Origin: Todiramphus chloris collaris
Taxonomy: Eukaryota > Chordata > Aves > Coraciiformes > Alcedinidae
Assembly: GCA_025345505.1 (NCBI GenBank)
Contig: JANVCC010000146.1
Location: 4,597,690 to 4,661,689 of the forward strand
Reading direction: 5' to 3'
Length of the DNA: 64,000 nt
This document shows positions 11,357-23,800 of the stretch, one piece after another. Position 1 is the stretch's first letter, and each line of letters begins with the position of its first letter. The translations under genes were made by a program, and so were the position numbers. A model generated the notes under the pieces. That model was given only the letters and a program-made list of their open reading frames with translations. It searched no databases and was not told the DNA's origin.

Positions 11357-12439
11357 CATAGAATCATTATTTCATTATGGTTGGAAAGGACCTCCAGAGT
11401 CATCAAGTCCAACCTTTGTCCTAGCATTTCTCAACCACTACACCATATCCTCAAGCTCCACATCTAATCGTTCTTTAAACACCTCCAGGGATGGTGACTC
11501 CACCACCTCCCTGGGCAGCCTGTTCCAGTGCCTGACCACCCTCTCAGGGAAGAATTTCCTCCTAATATCTAATCTAAACTTCCCCTGACACAACTTTAGT
11601 CCATTCCCCCTCGTCCTATCATTACTAATTTGAGAGAAGAGACCAACACCAGCCTCTCTACAACCTCCTTTTAGGTAGCTGTAGAGGGCAATAAGGTCTC
11701 CTCTCAGCCTCCTCTTCTCCAGACTAACAAACCCAGTTCCCTCAGCGGCTCCTCACAGGCCATGCTTTCCAGCCCTTTCACCAGCTTTGCTGCCCTCCTC
11801 TGCACTCACTCCAGCACCTCCATGTCCCTCCTGTGCTGTGGTGACCAAAACTGGACACAGTACTCAAGGTGTGGTCTCACAAGTGCCGAGTACAGGGGTA
11901 CGATCACCTCCCTACTCCTACTGGTCACACCGTTTCTGATCCAGGCCAGGATGCCATTGGCCTTCTTGGCCACCTGGGCACACTGCTGGCTCATGTTCAG
12001 ATGGCTATGGACCAACACCCCCAGGTCCTTTTCCCCAGGCAGCTCTCCAGCCACTCCTCCCCAAGCCTGTAGCGTTGCTGGGGGTTGTTGTGACCGAAGT
12101 GCATGACCCGGCACTTGGCTTTGTTAAACTCCATACAGTTGAGCCCAGCCCATCTCTCCAGCCTGTCCAGATCCTGCTGCAGAGCCTTCCTACCCTCAAG
12201 CAGATCAACACTTGCGCTTCATTTTGTGTCATCTGCAAATTTACTGAGGGTACATTCAATTCCCTCATCCAGGTCATTGATGAATACATTAAACAAGACG
12301 GGTCCCAAAGCTGAGCCCTGAGGGACACCGCTTGTGACTGGTTGCCAACTGGATTTGACTCTGCTCACCAGCACCCTCTGGGCTCGGCCATCCAGCCAGT
12401 TTCTGACCCAGCGAAGAGTCCTCCTGTCTATGCCATGAC
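11357..12439 (-). mobile_element. CR1 LINE fragment B (about 1.08 kb, 5'-truncated)
   Basis: On the minus strand this copy runs from inside the reverse-transcriptase part of ORF2 (near 12439) through the ORF2 C-terminus to a short 3' untranslated region and a CR1-type tail (ATAGAATCATTAT on the plus strand at 11358-11370). It is 5'-truncated, as most CR1 copies are, through incomplete target-primed reverse transcription. The translated minus strand shows typical CR1 ORF2 signatures, including FADD (12228-12239) and a C-terminal region with [19 protein letters not shown]. No target-site duplication is evident, which is usual for CR1. With fragment A, CR1 makes up about 1.2 kb of the window. 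I could not assign the subfamily with certainty. Confidence 0.95.
11438..12439 (-). pseudogene. Decayed CR1 ORF2 (reverse transcriptase C-terminal part)
   Basis: This is the remnant of the endonuclease/reverse-transcriptase polyprotein that copies CR1 RNA at its target site. Only the later palm, thumb and C-terminal part is present. The catalytic FADD motif is encoded at 12228-12239 (minus). Visible lesions are an in-frame TGA at 12219-12221, two codons after FADD; a frame change at about 12027-12038, before the KDLGVLV segment; a TGA at about 11803-11805, after MEVLE, where an arginine CGA decayed by CpG transition is the likely origin; and a second frame change near 11722-11732. After that the frame stays open to a natural-looking stop at 11438-11440. 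The fragment cannot encode an active enzyme. The loss of the 5' two thirds reflects 5' truncation at insertion, and the point lesions reflect neutral decay. Overlapping frames on the other strand here are shadows. Confidence 0.92.
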
Positions 12440-12487
12440 ACCATATGAAACATATTCACCACTGTCAGAGAGGGTTTGTACCTTCCA

Positions 12488-12560
12488 CCCCCCCCCACTC
12501 CAAAACAAACAAACAAAACAAAAACAACACAAAAAACACCACATAAAAGTACAAAATACA
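12488..12560. repeat. C9 run plus CAAA-type A/C tract
   Basis: Nine C are followed by about 60 bases that are almost entirely A and C, with irregular CAAA/CAAAA units. It lies some 50 bp outside the 5'-truncated end of CR1 copy B, so it is not the CR1 tail, which is at the other end. The frames reading through it encode low-complexity protein and are not genes. Confidence 0.85.
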
Positions 12561-15500
12561 CAAAATACCACACTGTGGGGAGAGGGGAGGCACAACGCTT
12601 GGCAAAGAAGAGAAACAGGATTTTTCATTAAATCAAAACAGGAAGCAAAAATCTTCCTGTATCTTTTCTCTAAGAAAGTTCCTGTATGCTGACCTACTTA
12701 TATGTGGTCCTACCTGTAGCTCAGGTTCCCAGTTCTGACACCAGTACAGCTCTGGCACTAAGCAAGACTGATGGGATGGTCGGGGTTTCTACCGGCTGCA
12801 GTGAGTTTCACATTAGCTACCTAAAGCAGAGTGTGTGAATCCTGGATGGAGACAAGAACTGCAGCTCAACCCCTCTTGTGTTCTGCAGCACAGTGTCATG
12901 GCCTGCATCCAGACATCAAACCAAGAATAAATTTTCTGTTGGGTCACAGAGTATTTTGTCTGGATGAAATATTTAAAGAAGCATCAGCTTTCTTGACAGT
13001 TATTTTCAGAAGTACTCAAACCTATTAGTTCATCAAAAGGCTAACACTCCCAAATCTATTCACAGCCTTACTGCAGTACCCCAAGAGCTTCACCCCTCTA
13101 TGTAATCAAGCTCCCTAATGTGATGGATACAAACAGGTTTTGCTGCTTTTCTACATACAGAAATCTTCCTTCTTCCTTTCTTATTTCTCCTCCCTGATCA
13201 TCACAAATCCATCTCTGTATGTGAACACGCTTTATCGACATACTATCTGTGGCAAATGGCACTGCAAGAAAATACAACTGCCTTGCAAATGAGAAATGGA
13301 AAAAAATCTGCATCGGTTTTAATGAACTTGTATGTGTCTGATGTTTTTGTTGCATGAGGGCAATTATTTAATCGTTCACAAGAGAGGTTTAACAGAAAAC
13401 ATGCCTGTACTAAAAAGATGGCTTAATGTTTGAGATTACTGGGTATTCCTATGTGAAATTCTTCCCAGTCTCCCCCAAAGATACTACATTTAAGTGTTAT
13501 TTTAATTTAGTTCACTTTTCCCCTTTAACAGCACTGCTTTTCAAAAAAAAAAAAAATTAAAAAAAATCCACCACCATTCTTATGCAAGTTTAAGCTGCTG
13601 CCAGAAAGCTTTTGTTTTCCTATATTTATTAACAAGCTATCTCTTTAAATCCACTCCTCTGTGCTCTACAGATTGTAAAGAGCATACAAATGAGAGACAA
13701 AGCAGCTGCCAAATGTGTAAGTAAAGCTTGGCCTGGCCAGCAATAAGCAAAAACTATCTAATCTTCCTTAACACTTTTCTATCTATGCAAAAAATATTTA
13801 TGGGAGCAGCATCAAACCCAAGATTTATCAGATAAAGTTTTGATAGTTAAAGAAGAGAAATGCAGATCAATATTTTTCTCAGCCAACTTATTCTATTTAT
13901 AAGTTGGTAGGGACTGTTGACCAAGAATTTACAATCAAATTTTTTTTTTTTTCCAATCACAAAATAGAAATTTGGGAGAACTCTATTTACAAAAGCAATT
14001 CTTTTCAGAGTGGCCACATCAACTTACACACTTTCAACACTTGACAAAAAAATAAGCATCCTGGTACAAATTTTAGCCAGTCAAGTAGGTTTTAAAATTA
14101 GTTTCTTGTGCAAATGTACCCTGGCCATCTTGTGCAAATTCTCAGCCTGGAGTCGCTTGGTGACAGGCTAGATCCTCAGACCAGCTACTGCATGGTTTTT
14201 CTTCTGATGAAGACTCCTATATGAAAAGGGCTACTTGGTTACCTTACAAAAAACTAAATACAGAGTGAAAAGAAAACTAGCATCAGTCTACCTGTAAGGA
14301 CACACATGATTTCAATCAGACATGCCATGCAATACTTGGAAAAGAATTCCCCACCAAAGCAGTGGGGTCTGATGCCTGTCTCTCCTCCATGCATCTTCCA
14401 CCAGCTCTCATCAATGCTAGACACAGCTCACAAACCCAGAATGCCTCACCAGTCAGACAGTTATTCTTCCCAGCCAACTCAAGTAAAACATTTGGGTTAC
14501 AGCCCAATTCTTTGCCACAGTTTTTCTTCTAAAACAGATTTTTTTTCCAGGGAAATTGATGGAATTTCCACAAAAGGGAAGTATTGGATATTTGTAGTAA
14601 TCTATTGGCCAAGTTGAATAACTGGGAGGGGGGAAATCCAAATGTGGCCCCACCTGCCACTGACATTGATATACCTGTGGACATCTCCTCTTATTACCTC
14701 AGCTCTTATTTTACAAGGATTCATGGATGATTCAGAGCAATCCCTCGCAGGTCACTTAACTTTTGGAAACCGCTTTCGTTACTGACTCCTAGTGCTGTAT
14801 GTGACTGGAACCTCATCAGCAGGAGAATCACAACCAGTGACTGAGGAGCGGAAACCACTCGTGTCTGTCCATGAATAGACACTTCTGTCACATAAAAACA
14901 TGTCTTGTTATGTACCAGAGCCACCTTAGACCCCTCATCAACAAAATCCTATTTTAATCTTTTCCAGAAGAGATAGAAGTCAGCAGTGAAGTAAGACATT
15001 TTGAATACTTCTGTTCCTGAGAATAGATGGGGTGGGTCCAATCGGAGACTTCCTTGAGAGTGCAGCTGTCAGAGATCACCACACACCTACTGTCCATCGA
15101 AAACCACACCATTAGACATCCTCAAAGCATGAGAAATTAGATGCTAAAAATCACTTGTCAACTGACTATTTGGTCTTAAATTGGTGTCTGTGGTTGCATC
15201 TCTCTTCACACAATAATTTTCATCCTAATTAAGATTTCTGCTTGAATCCCCAATACAAATAAAAATAATTTGTAAAGAGTAAATAGAGGAACAAATCACA
15301 GACCAACTGCAGAGTCTCTCGGAGCCTGCGAGACTGTCTGCAGAAGCCTCCTTGCAGATCCTCCCAGCCAGCTCTAATCATTTATTTAAAAAGAGACTAA
15401 CAGAATAGTCTGTCCTGGAGGATGAAAGCATATGTTAGTCTCGGCATGGATTCCTTTTAGAGGGAAGCTTAACTGTCATATTCAGCATTACTGCAACTCA

Positions 15501-15697
15501 GACTTACTCTTTCTTTTTCTTTCTTTCAATACTAAGTGAAGTGTATATAAGTAATTTAACTGCACAAAACACAGCTCTCCCCACCAAACTCTCCTTGAGC
15601 CAAGCCAAAGTCTGATGGACAAAGGACAGTCCATATCAGCCCCAGTGCAGGGTGCTGGTCACAGTGCATCCCGTCTACATACTAACAGACCTCAGAG

Positions 15698-15762
15698 GTT
15701 TTTGGGTTTGGTTTGATGTTGTGTTGTAGTGGTGTTGTCGGTTTGTTTTGGGCTTTTTTTTC
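15698..15762. repeat. G/T-rich tract (GTTTG/GGTTT type)
   Basis: About 65 bases of mostly G and T with irregular GGGTTTG, GTTG and GTTTG units, ending in a run of eight T. It is the complementary-strand version of the CAAA-type tracts found at 12.5, 33.2, 33.7, 55.1, 55.3, 59.7 and 60.7 kb. Confidence 0.75.
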
Positions 15763-17035
15763 AAACCAAATAGACCGTATCATAGTGCAGAAATAGGTGA
15801 GAGTATCATCCTCTACTAACTCGCAGTAGTTCTGGGAACTCTAGGGATGGTGTTGATATCTGTCAAGTCCAGGGAGAGCACATCTATATACTTCTCCAGA
15901 TGCTTTTGATATCTCCTGGGCTGAGTCCCAAGAAGCGGTCAGTGGTCATGATGGTGTAAACCTCACATGTAGATATGAGAGGCTGTTGTAGTTCACAGAA
16001 AGCAAGAGATGCTCCTGAAGCAACCCAGAAGTGAAAATTCTGTAAAATGAAAGACATGTCATCCTTCTGTGCTACAGGAGAACCTCTACCCTGCAAATAA
16101 ATTACTGTGAAAAAGATTTACTGAACTAGCAACTCAGCATAAGCTCCCAGCACAATGTTGTGACAGAACCAGCTAATATTGGTTTTAGAGGTATAAACAA
16201 CAGGAGTAGTAAGCAGGATTGATGAAGTGATTACACTTTTATTTATGACATTGGTGAGACCAATAAAAGGTGTCACAACTTTCCGAAGAGTGCATAGAAT
16301 CTGAGCAACTTGGGGAAGGGAATAACTGAGATCTCAATGAGAGCTGAAAGAGCTTAATCTATTTAGTCTATCAACAAAGACTGAGAGGTAATTTGATTAG
16401 TGTATAAGTAACTTCATGGGGAGAAAACAAAGGGTATTAAATGGCTCATTAATCTATCAGAGAGAGGCATAACAAAAACTAATGGCTGGAAACTGAAATC
16501 GGGCTGATTTAAATTAAAAACCAGGCGCATTTTTTTATTCTATTTATTTTAAAATTTTGTTTACATTGGGGGTATTCTCCAGTTTTTGCCGTATTCTAAT
16601 AAAAAAACCCATGCTTTCTGGAATATCTGGATTACTATTTCAGACAGACAAGTTACACTGTAGTTAAGCACAAAAGTTATTGGGATCAACACTGCCGTAA
16701 TCAGGCACAATGCCACAGTCTATGATATCCAGCAAGTCAGAGGGACAATCTAGAGATCCCACTTGACCTCAAACTCCATAAACCTATGAACTTTGAAAAA
16801 GCCGTCTCTCTGCCATCTTAAGAAATCCAGTTGTTCTGATTTTCCACCCACATCCAGTCACCGCTGAAACTCCCACGTTACAACAGAGCTGTTCAAGAGA
16901 TTGGACTAAAATCTGAAGCCAAGTTAAACCACGTGCTGAGGCATAACCAAAGAGCTAATTTATTTTGCTTGCTTTAAAAAAAATGGGGTTTACACTCATG
17001 AGGAATATTAGATTGATGACACTGATAAACTCTCT

Positions 17036-17049
17036 TGGGGGTGGGGGGG
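17036..17049 (+). repeat. G-rich run (G5-T-G7)
   Basis: Five G, a T and seven G lie in a row. Alone it is a marginal quadruplex former, but it lies only 250 bp from a stronger one at 17301. Confidence 0.7.
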
Positions 17050-17300
17050 TAGGCGTAGAGAAAGTAGTAATTTTAAATGGTTCAAGCACACAAAGTACCT
17101 CATCCAACAAGATGCCTGAAGGAGTATTCTGTAAATTAAAGAGTGCAGTTCATCATGCACATTTGTTCTGCCCCAGCCTTGTAATTCATATCAAGAAAAA
17201 GGGTATTAGTAAGCAGTTGTGTATTTACCAATGCAGATTCATATAACTCATCTTTGAGTTATTCAAAGCTTTTCAGAATTATGATCAATACATTCGGAAT

Positions 17301-17329
17301 GGGGTGGGGGGTGGGGGGGAAGAAAGGGA
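17301..17329 (+). repeat. Potential G-quadruplex motif
   Basis: G4-T-G6-T-G7-AAGAAA-G3 satisfies the pattern of four or more runs of at least three G with loops of one to six bases, on the plus strand. Formation in the cell is not shown by sequence. Confidence 0.75.
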
Positions 17330-18841
17330 GGCAGAAATAGTCTATGACTTTTAAAACTCTCTAGATCTATTACACAACAGAAGGATTTCACTCACTGAAG
17401 CTAAATTAAAACTGCATAAACAAAGTATTTTGTTTGGCTCCACATTTCCAATAATTTAATAACATATTTTGGCATGAAAACCATCTTTGTAATTCTAAAA
17501 TTTGGTCACCACACTGAAAATTCACTCACACCTCTCTATGGTACTGCGATTGTCTGCATGAAGAATGTTAACACTGCAGACAGGATATCAAATGACAAGT
17601 CTCCTGTTCAGAGACAAGAACAGAACAGACTATTTGCGGAGCCCATCAGATAACACTCATTGTGATTAGGGGTTCAGAGCAGCGCTGAAGATGTGAAGAC
17701 ATCTCAGCTTTCTCCCAAGCCCCAGTGCTTGTCCCCCAGACCACGCACTCCCGTACATTCGCACCCAAGCAGTGGCAGTAGGTGCTTCCTGTCCCCCATC
17801 CTTCCTTGCTGCATCCTTCTGGGATTCTGAAATGTTTGCTTTCAAAGAAGAGAGCTTAGTTCACCCACAATATCAGCGGAGATTTTGGTTTTCCCTTCCC
17901 GTATACGCATGCCCTTGTGAATGAAAAGCAGCATGAATGAAGCCAGCTTTGTCCGCACTTGCGCTGTAGATATGCACAAACTCCAGGAAGCCAAGGCTTA
18001 ATTTGATCTGAAAACCCCCACAGCCAATGCATTTTAAAGACAAAACCACAAAGCCAATCAATAGGGACCATTCAGATACTTGCTGTCAGCGGCTAAAAGA
18101 AAATGGATACCGAGAAAGCCATAACTATGATAAATTTAAGCGCTGCTTCTCTCTGACTAATGTAGGCACTAAAACACTCCATGAATATCCTGCTTTGAAA
18201 CGTGTCATATTTCTGAGAGGCCAATCAATCTCAGGTTCTCTGTGGACCACATTAAAATACATTTGTCACTGTAAGTTTATGAAATATTGATGGTGTTTTT
18301 TAGGGGGTGTTAGGAGGTGGAGAGGTGGATCAAAAAACAGGGGAGGGAGAGATACTTTAATGGATTATCTTTAGGCTAGAAGAAAAAGAAGAAACAAATG
18401 TAGGTGCTTATTGTGGATGAGGGTGAAAAACAAGAAACAGAATTGCTTACTGAAGGAAGACATTTGTTGGATTAATAATGTGGATGAATGCCTTACAGAA
18501 GCTCTTCAGTATTTCAAGCTCAATTTGACCTAGATTTGTAATTTTATTAAGTCTTTAATTTTCTAAATTTGGTAATTAATAAAAACAAAACCAAAGCTCC
18601 ATTAATGACATTCACAGAGGGGAAATTAAAAGCCTATCTGTGTTTCAGAAGGGAGCAGGGTTCCACCGCACCAGACATTGCATCATATTTGTACCTGAAA
18701 GAGGGAATGAGTCCATGTGTACTAATAACCCTCACCAGCTCTTCAAAGCTGAGACACACACACATACTCCTCATGGAAAGGAGATGGAATAGACCAGTGA
18801 TACACAGACCACCCTTTCATACTGGTGCATCTACACACACT

Positions 18842-18865
18842 TAATACCTGAAGTGTCAGGTATTA
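18842..18865. repeat. Perfect 9-bp inverted repeat with 6-nt loop
   Basis: TAATACCTG (18842-18850), loop AAGTGT, CAGGTATTA (18857-18865). There is no U run or other signal that would make it functional in a vertebrate context, and it is too short for a miRNA precursor. Confidence 0.7.
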
Positions 18866-18942
18866 GCCACGGAGAAAATTCCCATCTTAAAGAAATCATG
18901 ATCAGAAGAGCTAAAAGACCAGAAAGGTGGAAGAAGAAACTG

Positions 18943-18972
18943 GGAACCAAGTCAGAAACAGGAACCAAGTCA
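18943..18972. repeat. 12-bp direct repeat, 18-bp period
   Basis: GGAACCAAGTCA occurs at 18943-18954 and again at 18961-18972, separated by GAAACA. It is probably a small tandem duplication. Confidence 0.75.
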
Positions 18973-20389
18973 CACAGAGTAATTAATTTAAGATTATAAA
19001 GGAAGACTGTTGGAGATCCAAGCTGTGAGTTCACAGCCAGCACAGAGCTTTCCAGGCAAAACCACTCTACCTTTCTGTAACCCAATCTGCTAAACACGTA
19101 ATGACACACCAAGCTTCCTACACGAGTAGCTCCACTGAAGTCAATAAAGCTATTCACAAGTGTAAAGTTAAGTCTGAGCTTAAATACTGTGGCACTGTGA
19201 TCTATGTTTGTAAGTGAAGTGTGGAACTAAAGCTAGTTTGTGTAAATAATCTGAAATGGGTCATTTTTCACCATTTCCGTCAATGCAAAAAGCAGTTTTT
19301 CAGATAAGAACAACAGCAGCATTCACTAGAGGAACAAAAAGTAAATCCTCATATGCATTTTTAACACACAGACACTAAACTTTTTGGTAGAGACATTATG
19401 CTATGTTGGTAGGAAAAACACTCTTAGGCAATAAATAGCACATTTTGCTTTAGTGATGAATAGCAACAAAAACAAATTGAAGCAGAAGCATGAAATTTTT
19501 CATTTTTCAGAAATCTGGAAAAATATGAACTTTTCTATTATTTTTGGCCAGGGGCCCAAACATCTTCCCTTCTATCTTCAAAGCAAACTCCACTCTTCTT
19601 ACTGAGATTATCCAAACAGATACAGAGATCTATCCTCCGTTTCCTTTGCCATAGTTTAGGTATTTGACTATAACAATTTGACAGCTTAGGAATCTTACAT
19701 TAGAAAGCAATTTTTCTACCTCCCCACACACAGCAACTGCAGCCAAATTGAAGATTTCCATGTGCATGGAGGGCAACAGGGAAGGAAGCATTTTGTTTCC
19801 CATCAGTTTGATGCAAGTTTAAACATTTCAGTATGTTCTAGTGAAGCACAGCAATTTGCTAAAGAGTCAGTTCAATACTGAATTACACCTCTTGCAATGT
19901 TACAACACTTCCCAAGAACAGTAGCTCAGGTGCCCAAATCCCCACTTTTTTCCCCCTAAAGGCCACAGTCCTCAATGGAAGTACTTTTCCCACCACGCAC
20001 TGCAGCTCCCCTCTCTCCACCAGCCAGTAAACTGATTTTCTTTTCCCCATCCTGAATCTTATTTCACCCGAGTCTCAACTTTTCACAGTTCAGGTTGGGC
20101 TCAAACCCAGTGTCAGTGTGTGCCACTGAGGATGTGTCCTGTTGTAGCAGCATCTCAGACTTTGCTGACATTGCTCAGATCAATCACAAATATCACCAAG
20201 TGCCATATTTTCAAACATATGAAAGACTTTGGGATGTAGATGGGAGCAAACTGCACCTGCTGTGGTCAAAGGAAGCCTACGGGGAGACAAACCACTCCTC
20301 CCTCTCAGGGAGCTGCCAGTTCCTGAGGCCACAGCAGTCTGATGGCACCTTCCTTTTATGAGAAGTTCCCAGTACACCCAGTCTCCCCA

Positions 20390-20850
20390 CTGCTCCCTGA
20401 AGGTGGGTTAACACTGACAGACCCACAGACTCCCCTCAGCCTCACCAGAGTTTCCACCTGTGCACTCCACTGGTCCCATGACTCCACACTGGGGCTGGCC
20501 CCAGGCATGAGCTCTGCATCCTGGAGGAGTGGGGCTGCTCCCAGGGGAGGATGAGCAGGAGATGATTGCCCTCAGGGGGGTTGGGCACTCGCTGACAGGG
20601 GCAGCAGTGCAGGGTGGGACAGTCAGAACCACCAGCAGCACTGGTGGCGGCAGGGTGACCAGTCTGCCCTGATGCCAACCCAGGATATTCAGGCATGGCA
20701 GGGAACCAGGCTGGGCACAGGGGCCACCACAGCGCAGCCCCAGCCTGGTGCCAGAGCCAAAGCAGAGCTCCTTGCTCCTGACTGGGGGGACATGGATGGA
20801 GACCCCAGGGGACCATCTGGGCCTGACAAGTCACCTACAATTTGCCAGCT
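20390..20850. other. GC-rich patch with overlapping open frames
   Basis: This stretch is clearly richer in G and C than its flanks and poor in TA, and therefore carries long overlapping open frames on both strands (up to 130 codons on the minus strand at 20442-20834). The translations are rich in Pro, Gly, Ala, Ser and Trp, with no domain I recognise. CpG is not notably enriched, so it does not look like a promoter island. It could be an exon, an old repeat or a base-composition fluctuation. I see no convincing splice pair around it. Confidence 0.45.
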
Positions 20851-23800
20851 GCTGGCATCAAACAAGGCCATTAGATCAAACATTTCCTTCCCATAGCTGA
20901 TAAATCCTCAGCACATGCTCTAACCCTGGGGGGATTAGGAGTTTTGAGACCACTGACTCAGTTTAACAAGAAACTGGATCTTTCAGCAGTTAAGAGCTCT
21001 GTAATTGCAGCCACCAGGAATATGATGGATTGAAAGGAAGAAAGTGTTCTGGAAATCATGTTTTATAGCTTTACCTGTACATGCAGCACCTGGCTTTGCT
21101 TCCTGGCCATCGGGCCCACCCCAGTGTTTCAACTATTGCTTTTGCTGTCAGTGATTCCCCTTCTTCTCCCAGTGAAGGGAAACCCAGGGCTTCATCCCCA
21201 GGGAAGGGCTCCAACTCTGTGAACAGGACCCCCAAAACATGCCTGACACACAGCAAGGAAAAACCTAAATCCACCTGTTACTGTACCACAGCACTAGAGA
21301 GAAAGGGCTGACTACATACAGCACAGACCTGTTGTGCCATTAGATGGCTCTAACATCTAAGAGCTCATTAGGAAAATTAAGTCTGTGCCACAGGATCCTG
21401 ACGAGCTCTGTCACTCCTTTACTTCAACATGGGAATTAGGCTCTTTCCTAACACCATTTATGCTCACCCCCTCCACTTATTACCCTAACTTGAGAGTTGG
21501 TTACAAAGCAAACATGCATTCTCCCTGACCCCACTAGTCCAGTCAAGAGAGCCAATGTGGCCAGCAGACATCATCTTGCTTAAGCATGGCTCACTGGTTC
21601 AGCAGGCAACAAATCACCTTGTCAGTTCATAAACGTGGATTGCTTCCCCCTGTGCAGCCTCTTAAGGTTTCTGGGCTCAGACAAGGTTGTTCAGGGTATT
21701 TCCTACAACTACAGTATTGCTCCTGGCCATACACTGTCCAATCTGCTTATCAGCATCTCAAGAAATTGGGATTCTCTGTCTTCCTCATGGAGACTCTTTG
21801 GCCAGGCAGTAAGGCACAGTGCCAACAGCTTTTTCCTGAAGTTTGGACAAGGTTTCCCCTTTGATTTAAACCTCTCTTTTGTGTTACCACCATTTTTCTA
21901 CTGCTTTGAGTAAAATCTGTCGCCAAAGTCGTCCCAACCAGTAATGGCCAGAAGAAAAACCTAATAACACAATGTACAATAGTACTTGACATTTTCTATA
22001 GTGGGGCAAAGCCAGATCCCCATCCCTCTAAGCAATGTGGAGAAGGACTGGGTGATCCTGACATCTAAGTTTCAGACCTCTCTGTCTATCTAAAAATGAA
22101 GGAACTAGATGCTTTTATATGGTCCCAGTAACAGAGGGATCAGATAATACAGTCTAATGACCCCTCTAAGCCTTACAGTCAGTGATGCCTTCGGGTATGT
22201 TTCTGAATAAAATGCAAAGCCCATGAAAAACCCCATCCCTTACCTCTAAACCTTCTTGTGCTTACTCGGCTGCATCAGTCCAGATCTGCCACGATAGCTT
22301 GAGGCAACATTTCGAGTTCTTTCCCACTTATTAGAGATCTACGCAGATAATAAAATACACTTTAAAAAGAAAAAAAAAAAAGTTGTAAAGCTGATTGCTT
22401 AGATTCATTAAGCACCAGGATTCATGTCATCTTTGATAATGTTTTATACTCAGCGTTTTCATATGCCCTCTATTTACATTTCTAAGCATGCTATAAATAT
22501 CTGCTAGAAGTATACAGAGAGCTGGCAGGCCAGCTTTCACCCACGGGCCTCTAGCCCCAGTGGAAGTCATTCTCCCCAGAGGACAGCTTGACATTCTGCG
22601 CAATGCACAAGACACTTTTATAGGATGCATCATCAGTTCATGTTGGTTTGGGCTTTTACACTGTCTTATTCTGTATTTCAGCTTGTAATTGTGGCAGCAA
22701 TTTTTGCACATTGCTTAATAAATCTTACAAAGGAGTCTGCCCTTGCTGCCTTTCACCAGGGCACAGCCCCACTGAAGTATTGCCTACACAAAAACTGTTA
22801 GTCAATGTTTTTGGAAAGATGCATACCTTAATTTCTGAAAGGATCATCAGCTGGTAGTCAGAAATAGTCACCTGAAGCCAGTAGTTCCTTAAAAAGACTA
22901 GAACTGAACTGGAAAATCCATGCATGTTTCTAGAGTCACTACAATACTACAATCATGAGCCATGCAATTCTAAAAATTCCAGTTTGGGAAGTTTCCTTTC
23001 AGTAGGGCCAGTTATAGCCAAAGAAGGAAAAGGTAGGTAGTGGGCAAGTGTTTTTCCCCCAGAATTTCACTTCCCTAGGTGGGCTACCTCACACAGCCAA
23101 TGCGACCTATGCCACAACAACATAACCTGAGACTAACTGCACATCAAGCACCAGAGACCATGTACAGCATACATTAAAGAAAAAAATTCATAAAATTGGC
23201 AGATACTTGGGGAAAAAAAGTTTATGAAGACAGGGGGAAAAAAAAGAAAAAAAAAAGAGATATTTTAATAAGTATTCATCAAGTGACGTTCTAGCAACTC
23301 AAATCATGACAGTTACTGAAGTCTTCAGTATTTGGAAACAGACCTCTCAGGAAAAAGATCAAAGAATATGGAAAACACAAAATTCACAGTCAGAAGTTCT
23401 AGATCTTCGAAGACATATACTACTTAAAATGGTCTATGATATTAAGTTACTAGCTCACAGTTTGTTAGCGATTAATTTACAGTGTTTTATAGGACTAGTT
23501 TTATTATAGATATTTAAAGTACACGTTATATAATTACAGCGAAACAGGGTCTCTCTATGTACAACTTTAAAACCCCACAGTTGCAGTCCAACTTTGTTTT
23601 CCAGTCAGCAACACTGATACTTCTAAATTAATTATTTCTCTTATTTCAGAAAGGCGTTACACAAAAGCAGTTTTACTGTATATATTATAGTGTTTCCAAA
23701 CTTAATACTACATAAGAAGAAAATAAAATCTTTCATAAATGTATGTCAAAGTATGTTTGGAGTCTTAAGTTACACGTAATTATCTCACTCAAAGTATAAA

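Larger units (their letters stand above)
12440..20389. other. Non-coding DNA, no gene recognised
   Basis: Immediately beyond the truncated CR1 end is a run of nine C (12488-12496) and an A/C tract. The remainder is AT-rich unique sequence. It contains an A-rich run near 13544-13567, a T run near 13940-13952, a G/T-rich tract at 15698-15762, two G-rich runs (17036-17049 and 17301-17329), a short duplicated 12-mer (18943-18972) and a perfect hairpin (18842-18865). No exon, RNA gene or further transposon could be recognised. Confidence 0.65.

Noticed and set aside
11762..12321. Plus-strand frames over the CR1 element
   Set aside because: They are antisense shadows of the CR1 ORF2 body, which is read on the minus strand.
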